Positions 24,965-30,132 of a stretch of DNA of 30,132 nucleotides are shown here, in pieces. The notes below the pieces were generated by a model. The model was given only the letters and a program-made list of their open reading frames with translations. It was not told the origin of the DNA and ran no database searches. How positions within the stretch are numbered: position 1 is the stretch's first letter; each line of letters begins with the position of its first letter. The DNA is from Rickettsia typhi (GTDB lineage: Bacteria > Pseudomonadota > Alphaproteobacteria > Rickettsiales > Rickettsiaceae). Position numbers and translations under genes: made by a program. The stretch lies in the NCBI GenBank assembly GCA_945875975.1, contig CAMCMD010000015.1, positions 1 through 30,132 on the forward strand, given 5' to 3'.

Positions 24965-25477
24965 ATGAAAAAACAGATTATTTACTCTAAATTCATCCCT
25001 CGGGTTTTTTCTATGACAATAGACTTAATCATATTATCAATAGTTCTTACTCCGCTGATGAATATAATATCCCATTATGTTTTCCTCTCTTTATTTAATG
25101 ATTTCTTTGTTGCCTACCAAGTAGACTTCTCTAACAAAGACACTTTTGCAACAGCAGTAGTAATGCCAGAGTTTGCAAGTTACCTTACTGCGGGTAGATT
25201 TTTTTCATATTCCTGTATATTATTTGTAATAAACACACTCTTCATGGGAGCTTATTTTGTTACCTTCTGGAGAAAATTTGGGGCTACTCCTGGTAAGATG
25301 TTTCTGCGGATGAAAATAGTTGACGCAGATACTCTGGAAAGACCATCTCTTCGTAACCTTATCAAAAGATTTCTAGGCTATATTACTTCTATAATTGGTA
25401 TTTGGTCTATAGTATTCAGTAAACGAAGTATGGCTATTCATGACAAAATCGCCAATACTATTGTAATTAAAAGTTAG
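24965..25477 (+). CDS. RDD-family membrane protein
   Basis: 170 residues. Starts FIPRVFSMTIDLIILSIVL, the R..A..(I/L)D pattern that names the family, and contains FGATPGKMFLRMKIVDADT and later RNLIKRFLGYI and KRSMAIHDKIANTIVIK (the R..HD..AGT-type ending). About three hydrophobic segments. Function is unsettled; some members act as cation antiporters. GGGAGAA lies 8 bases before the ATG. Last gene in the transport run; it ends 12 bases from the convergent LRR gene. Confidence 0.9.
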   Translation: MKKQIIYSKFIPRVFSMTIDLIILSIVLTPLMNIISHYVFLSLFNDFFVAYQVDFSNKDTFATAVVMPEFASYLTAGRFFSYSCILFVINTLFMGAYFVTFWRKFGATPGKMFLRMKIVDADTLERPSLRNLIKRFLGYITSIIGIWSIVFSKRSMAIHDKIANTIVIKS

Positions 25478-25489
25478 AATTTATTATAT

Positions 25490-26269
25490 TTATACCAGAT
25501 TCGTTCCTTCTCCATACAATTGACAAGTATTTTCTTCCTCTATTATTGGACACTCTAATTGTCCTAGCAGTAAATTATTAAATTGCCCTAGCATTAAATC
25601 ATTAATATTTTTATTATTTTTTATTATTTCACATACTTCTGTAAAATTAATTTCAGCATGTTTGTATTCTGCAGGATTAATCTCTACCCTTGTAATAACA
25701 GGGTTATTACTTACAGCTCGAGCAAGAGCATAAGTACCACTGCTACTAAAACAGTCTTCATCTTCAGAAAAAAGAGATACTACTTCTATATGGGAAATAC
25801 TTTGATGTTTGCTAAAAACCTCTGAAAGAATGGCTAATTGCTCATCATTTATATTACTTTCCCAAAATGCAAAAATTTTTAATCTACTATTAGCAAGAGC
25901 GGTAGCTAACATTTCTATGCCCGAATGTTCAACTGCCTTAACATATAACCATAAACCTTCAATTGAGCTGTTTGGGTCTAATATTTGTGTTAAAATTTCT
26001 CCGCAGTTACTATCCAGGTTCATGCATATTTCCATGCGCAGGAACATAATAGTCTTATTATCTTTAAGAACATCAGCTATAAACCGCAACTCTTCTATAG
26101 TTGGTACAGTAACTGACATATGTTGACCAGTAACTGATATACTTTGTTCTATTATATTCATTTGATTTATACGCAATCTTTCCTCCGCTCCTAGAAAAAC
26201 TGCCACTTGGTCATCTACTAATTCATCCTCTTTCTCCTTGCCTTCAATTCCTTCCACTCTTTTTGCCAT
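25490..26269 (-). CDS. Leucine-rich-repeat-like protein, putative effector
   Basis: 259 residues without signal peptide or membrane segment. After an acidic 30-residue lead (KRVEGIEGKEKEDEL) come degenerate repeats of about 28 residues, with the pattern L..(I/L)...L..N..I..L.(L/I), e.g. RFIADVLKDNKTIMFLRM, EMLATALANSRLKIFAF, AILSEVFSKHQSISHIEV and YALARAVSNNPVITRVEI. This resembles ribonuclease-inhibitor-type LRRs, a eukaryotic-like fold often used by intracellular bacteria. A near-perfect GGAGG ribosome site is 7 bases before the ATG, stronger than in neighbouring genes. The effector role is inference. Confidence 0.75.
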   Translation of the reverse strand: MAKRVEGIEGKEKEDELVDDQVAVFLGAEERLRINQMNIIEQSISVTGQHMSVTVPTIEELRFIADVLKDNKTIMFLRMEICMNLDSNCGEILTQILDPNSSIEGLWLYVKAVEHSGIEMLATALANSRLKIFAFWESNINDEQLAILSEVFSKHQSISHIEVVSLFSEDEDCFSSSGTYALARAVSNNPVITRVEINPAEYKHAEINFTEVCEIIKNNKNINDLMLGQFNNLLLGQLECPIIEEENTCQLYGEGTNLV

Positions 26270-26700
26270 TTTTATTCCTCCATTTTAGTACTCCAAATTT
26301 TATTTTTAATTAATTTATTCCTTAATATAAATACTTATTATCAACTTATGGTTTATATAAATTTCTACTTATTGATAACCTTATTCCATAATAAATTATC
26401 TATATACTACAAATAAGACTAGTCTTTTTAGGGCTGATATTAATTTAACTTATGGTAGTATATAATTTTAATGTTAATTATATACTCAAATTATGTCAAA
26501 TTATTCTTTGGTTCTTTGATAATTTGCGTTGAATTGGCTTTGTTCGGAAGCCTTCTTAAATTAAGAAATATTTTGTTTACAACAGACTAAATTCAGTAGA
26601 TCTATTTTTTCTTAAAGATATCTTTCTATTACTTATATGATCTGAGGCTTTTGTCGAAGTGTCAGAAATGGAATTTCCTAATACCTCGTCATAGCTGCAA

Positions 26701-26732
26701 TACAACAGATACAAAATACAACAGATACAAAA
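26701..26732. repeat. 16-bp direct tandem repeat
   Basis: Two exact, adjacent copies of TACAACAGATACAAAA. Only two copies are present, so it is not a satellite array; a simple duplication event explains it. Confidence 0.9.
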
Positions 26733-26961
26733 TCGAGTCATCCAGCAGCAGAAACATCTTGAGATAGAAAAAGATATGGGTGGGTTTAGTATGTAAGGTT
26801 AAATACTAGAGTTAATGAGCATTGAATTTAAATACCAAAAGGACTATTGAATGAGAAGAAGGGTTAATATGCTTTGAGAGTCAAAAACACACAAAACTTT
26901 AAGGATTTAGCACCAAGATCATTCTTGAAAGCTAAAATTGATCAAATCATTATAATGTTTT

Positions 26962-26990
26962 TTGCATTTTCTTAAAATTTTATGTAAAAT
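26962..26990 (+). promoter_or_regulatory. Candidate promoter of the 279-residue protein gene
   Basis: TTGCAT (26962-26967), 17-base spacer, TAAAAT (26985-26990). A better -10, TATAAT (26951-26956), lies slightly upstream with only a poorly placed TTGAAA. A short leader of about 26 bases would result. Confidence 0.4.
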
Positions 26991-27022
26991 CTAATTGGAA
27001 ATTTATAAGAACATTATTGAAT

Positions 27023-27862
27023 ATGGCAAAAAAACCGATAAAATACTCGCCAAATAACTTAGAACAACCTAAACAAAAAGCGTCTTTTTTTGAAAAAGCT
27101 GTAAGACGTACTAAGGCTTATGTAACTATGGACTTTAATATTGCAGACATCGTTAAAGTGAAGGATAACGATGGGAATGTTATGACTTTCAAAGATACTG
27201 GTAAAGCGATAGACGCAAAGGATAAACATGGTAATAAGCTGTTAGATGTTAAAAATCCAACATATGACCTCATTGGTAAATCATATTTAAATAATGACAA
27301 GACTATTAATGTCAAAAAAGCGTTGAATCCTTTTAGAGCTGTAGATGTTGCAATAAAAGCTCTAAAATATTCAGTAGCTAGAGCTATAGATAAGGAGATT
27401 GTAAGCATAAGACCTATACGTAGTAAAATTGGCGCTATGATAGTAAAGGGAGTTGTACAAGCCCTTGTTCTGCCGTTAGAACTGCCAGTAAAAGCACTAA
27501 AAAATGTGACTGATACTGGTATTAATAGTGTTATAAATACTGTAAAAAAATTGCAAGCTTCAAGAAAACAAAAAGATGTAGTTACAAAGAATGATGTTTT
27601 AGGACAAAACAAAAAAATACAAGGGCCACAACAAGAAAGTAGTATTCCTGAAATTGCAACTACTGCACCAAAGTCTAAACCAGTGTTGCCAATTTCAGTT
27701 GCGGAGTTAGGTCATGGTGCGGCTGTACAACATATTCATGCACAACTGGCGCATAATAATAAATTACCTCCGCCTTTACCTAAAAATCCACCAGTTGGTA
27801 TAGGAACGCCTCAAGTTAAACCAGTGCTAAAACGTGGACAAAGTAATGGTCAAGGAAGGTAA
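27023..27862 (+). CDS. Hypothetical protein with proline-rich basic tail, putative effector
   Basis: 279 residues from the ATG at 27023; a TTG two codons earlier is less likely. I do not recognise the family. Visible: N-terminal basic stretch, an Asp/Lys-rich part (about 35-90: VKDNDGNVMTFKDTGKA), a hydrophobic or amphipathic helix (IGAMIVKGVVQALVLPLELP, about 145-165) and a C-terminal KLPPPLPKNPP followed by LKRGQSNGQGR. The protein is strongly basic. The tail resembles the Gly/Arg ends of the WH2 protein and its 211-residue partner. A surface or secreted function is possible but unproven. A Tn3 remnant follows downstream. Confidence 0.7.
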   Translation: MAKKPIKYSPNNLEQPKQKASFFEKAVRRTKAYVTMDFNIADIVKVKDNDGNVMTFKDTGKAIDAKDKHGNKLLDVKNPTYDLIGKSYLNNDKTINVKKALNPFRAVDVAIKALKYSVARAIDKEIVSIRPIRSKIGAMIVKGVVQALVLPLELPVKALKNVTDTGINSVINTVKKLQASRKQKDVVTKNDVLGQNKKIQGPQQESSIPEIATTAPKSKPVLPISVAELGHGAAVQHIHAQLAHNNKLPPPLPKNPPVGIGTPQVKPVLKRGQSNGQGR

Positions 27863-27950
27863 AAAAAATTGGTAAAATATTGGTAACTATAGACCACTGC
27901 ATATTTAGTGCCTACTAAGCTGGGAGCGGCATTTCCTCTGGCACCTCACC

Positions 27951-28615
27951 ATGATTAGTGCTTCTGACCATAAGAGTACCTATGTGATTGACGGACTTAT
28001 GAATAATGATGTAGTAAAAAGCAATATTCATTCTACAGATACGCATGGTTATAGCGAAGCTATTTTCGGCCTAACCTATATGCTTGAATTTCCTTTGCCT
28101 CAAGACTGAAAGGATTGCAGAATAAGCATCTCTACATATTTAAACATCACAGCAAAGAGAGGAGAAAAGACTGGAAAATTGTATCTAATCACTACGTCAA
28201 TGAGAAACTGCTTCATCAGAACTGGGATGATTTCTTGCGTTTAGTCACAACCATCAAGCTAAAGGAGAATACCGCGTCTGGTATATTCCAGCGGCTCAAT
28301 TCTTACTCAAAGCAGCATGCTTTATACCAGGCAGTCAAAGCCTTCGGTCAAATTATAAAATCATTGTTCATTCTTCGTTATCTGGATGAAGTGAAATTAC
28401 GACAGGCAATCGAGAAGCAGCTAAACAAGGTAGAGTTGGCTAATCGTTTCACACGCGCTGTAGCCGTTGGTAGCCCACTTGAATTTATGCAGGTTGAGAA
28501 AGAAGATCAGGAAATTGCAGAAAGCTGTAACCGACTGATCAACAATTGTATTATCTGTTGGAATTTTACCCCCGAAAATGGCCACCTGAATCTATCGGAA
28601 AAACAGGGGGCATAA
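27951..28615 (+). pseudogene. Tn3-family transposase remnant with frameshift
   Basis: The first frame (27951-28106) reads YVIDGLMNNDVVKSNIHSTD and THGYSEAIFGLTYMLEF, the Tn3 transposase catalytic region with the THGY motif. It stops at 28107. The match resumes in another frame (LQNKHLYIF, WDDFLRLVTTIKL, YSKQHALYQAVKAFGQIIKS, FILRYLDEVKLRQAIEKQLN, CIICWN), so a single indel near 28100 breaks the gene. The final residues after ICWN do not match the family, and the upstream half is missing. No terminal inverted repeats are confirmed. Confidence 0.85.
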
Positions 28616-28759
28616 AATCGCTGCAAGGCAACAGCAGGCAACGATTATAAAAAATTCCTATGGTACTTTGTGTACCTTTATATAGGCACGCACCCTTTAT
28701 TCAGAAAATTACGCGCGTACGAAATGTTTAATAAAAATAAACTTATCGCATAACGGTTC

Positions 28760-28788
28760 TTGATTTTTGGATACTAAATTGGTATTAT
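28760..28788 (+). promoter_or_regulatory. Candidate promoter of the auxin-efflux-family transporter
   Basis: TTGATT (28760-28765), 17-base spacer, TATTAT (28783-28788, five of six). The start codon follows 42 bases later without a clear ribosome site. Confidence 0.55.
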
Positions 28789-28830
28789 TGGACATCTAGG
28801 AATCGCCCTATATCTCAATAACAATGCAAC

Positions 28831-29760
28831 ATGGATAATGTTTTTTACAGCGTACTACCAATATTTCTAATAGCATTCCTAGGAAGTGTTATTAGAAGGA
28901 AATGGCTAACGTCCGATGAATTCTGGCGTGGCCTTGAGAAATTATCATTCTACGTTTTGTTTCCAACCGTTTTATTCAAACACAGCTCCAAAGTTGACTT
29001 CACTTCATCAGAGTTTTTAAGACTCACAATTGCTCTAATAGCCGGAAATTTAATAGTAGCAGCAGCACTTATCGTCTATCAAGCAAGGACAAATTATAAT
29101 AAAGTACAATTTACCTCTGTATTTCAGGGAGCAACAAGATATAATAATTATATATTTTTTTCAGTCGGGGCTGCCTTGCTTGGCTCAAACGGACTAACCA
29201 TTATTGCCACTATCTCACCTTACCTGCTTATACTAACAAACATTACGGCTATAATGTCGTTTTATTATTATTTGCCTAAGGACGGCAACCTTACTAAAAG
29301 AAAAAGCTTGGCAATAATGAGCAAGTCAATTATAGCTAATCCATTTATACTAGCTAGCTTAGCTGGTTTTAGCTTTAACTATTCTGGCCTAACCCTAAAT
29401 ATAGGAATAGATAATACCCTTGACACTATAGCTGATTCAGCTTTCGCCATTGGTATGCTTATCGTTGGCGCAGGAATAAAGTTGAAAATTGAGCCTGAGT
29501 ATTTCAAGCAAATAGCGCTGACTAGTGGAGTTAAATTGATAATCACTCCTATTGTAACATTTATTCTGCTCTGGATCATGTCAGTGAGTGGAACCGCAAA
29601 ATCTGTAGGTATACTCTTTAGCTGTCTACCATGCGCTACCTCCTCTTATATTTTATCAAGGCAACTTGGAGGAGATCCGGAAACAATGTCTTCAATAATA
29701 ACCTTTACAACCATCTTTTCAATCTTGTCATTATCGACTCTAGTGTATATCCTAGGCTAA
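28831..29760 (+). CDS. AEC-family (auxin efflux carrier-like) transporter
   Basis: 309 residues with about ten hydrophobic segments. N-terminal PIFLIAFLGSVIRRKWL, then FPTVLFKHSSK and later RYNNYIFFSVGAALLG, and NPFILASLAGFSFNYSGLTL with ADSAFAIGMLIVGAGIKL, all matching the bacterial membrane transport protein family PF03547. Bacterial members export malate, malonate or similar acids. The following gene is malic enzyme, which makes malate or a related acid a reasonable substrate guess. They are separated by 28 bases and likely co-transcribed. Confidence 0.88.
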   Translation: MDNVFYSVLPIFLIAFLGSVIRRKWLTSDEFWRGLEKLSFYVLFPTVLFKHSSKVDFTSSEFLRLTIALIAGNLIVAAALIVYQARTNYNKVQFTSVFQGATRYNNYIFFSVGAALLGSNGLTIIATISPYLLILTNITAIMSFYYYLPKDGNLTKRKSLAIMSKSIIANPFILASLAGFSFNYSGLTLNIGIDNTLDTIADSAFAIGMLIVGAGIKLKIEPEYFKQIALTSGVKLIITPIVTFILLWIMSVSGTAKSVGILFSCLPCATSSYILSRQLGGDPETMSSIITFTTIFSILSLSTLVYILG

Positions 29761-29788
29761 ATATATAACATTAGTTTAGGATAAAACT

Positions 29789-30132
29789 ATGGATAATTCA
29801 AAGTCACCAGAATATCTCAAAGCGTTGGAATATCATCAATCTGGCAAACCTGGAAAAATAGCCTTGCGACCAACAAAGCCTCTTGACACTCAGCAAGACT
29901 TGGCTCTAGCTTACTCTCCGGGCGTTGCTGCTCCATGTCTTGAGATCCAAAAGAATCCGGATGATATTTATAAGTACACAGCCAGAGGTAATACTGTAGC
30001 TATTATTTCAAATGGTACAGCGGTCCTGGGGCTTGGAGCAATTGGAGCTGCAGCTTCTAAACCTGTAATGGAAGGAAAAGCCGTATTATTTAAAAAATTT
30101 GCTGATATTGATGGTTTTGATGTTCAAGTAGA
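29789..30132 (+). CDS. maeB: NADP-dependent malic enzyme, 3' end outside window
   Basis: The first 114 codons: [49 protein letters not shown] (family motif), [19 protein letters not shown] and the catalytic region [18 protein letters not shown]. This is the MaeB-type N-terminus, which oxidatively decarboxylates malate to pyruvate. Full MaeB also has a phosphotransacetylase-like C-terminal part, which lies beyond the window. TAGGAT sits 7 bases before the ATG. It is next to an AEC transporter that could import or export its substrate. Confidence 0.95.
   Translation, partial: MDNSKSPEYLKALEYHQSGKPGKIALRPTKPLDTQQDLALAYSPGVAAPCLEIQKNPDDIYKYTARGNTVAIISNGTAVLGLGAIGAAASKPVMEGKAVLFKKFADIDGFDVQV

Larger units (their letters stand above)
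26270..27022. other. 753-base non-coding region with a short tandem repeat
   Basis: AT-rich with several frame-broken stretches but no recognisable gene. Two exact copies of TACAACAGATACAAAA (26701-26716, 26717-26732) form the only clear repeat. The promoter of the next gene sits at its right end. A segment near 26530-26560 looks like the edge of a mobile element, but I cannot name one. Confidence 0.5.

Noticed and set aside
26701..26732. CRISPR-like repeat
   Set aside because: Two adjacent copies without spacers and no cas genes.

Overview
This AT-rich window looks like chromosome from an obligate intracellular alphaproteobacterium of the order Rickettsiales, most likely Rickettsiaceae. Supporting this are a MipZ-type ATPase instead of Min proteins, the RuvX start and sequence style, a YerC/TrpR-like regulator beside a periplasmic binding protein, AddB rather than RecB, a WH2/poly-proline protein resembling actin nucleators, palindromic repeat debris, ankyrin and Tn3 remnants and long non-coding gaps. 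This is inferred from family knowledge; no database search was possible.

Layout. 1-3333 (+): end of leucyl aminopeptidase pepA, a MipZ/ParA ATPase and rmuC. 3726-6973 (-): an MsbA-like ABC exporter and an EAL phosphodiesterase with a degenerate GGDEF. 7058-8149 (+): bolA-like, ubiK-like and phasin genes, ending at a strong terminator shared with the convergent 8319-9568 (-) pair, a TrpX-like binding protein and a TrpR-like regulator. 9721-11499 (-): an RlmD-type rRNA methyltransferase and ruvX. 11543-17426 (+): a tightly packed run of EptA-like phosphoethanolamine transferase, lpxB, a small VTT/DedA-like membrane protein and addB.

17427-20581 is accessory. It holds a decayed ankyrin-repeat gene, a palindromic element touching the stop of the next gene, and a two-gene minus-strand operon. 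The upstream gene of that operon encodes a 679-residue protein with poly-proline tracts and two WH2-C modules, one followed by an acidic Trp motif; the downstream gene encodes a 211-residue basic-tailed protein. This is the best candidate for an undescribed host-directed system, probably acting on actin. 20742-21244 (-) is rpmH-rnpA, and 21392-21574 (+) a HIG1-like twin-TM protein.

21575-22174 is a 600-bp non-coding stretch with DnaA-box-like sites and a promoter followed by a structured leader. It leads into a transport operon (22175-25477): DAACS symporter, HIT protein, MFS transporter and RDD protein. 25490-28615 is accessory again: an LRR-like protein, a 753-bp gap, a protein with a proline-rich basic tail and a frameshifted Tn3 transposase remnant. 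The window closes with an auxin-efflux-family transporter and the start of a malic enzyme gene.
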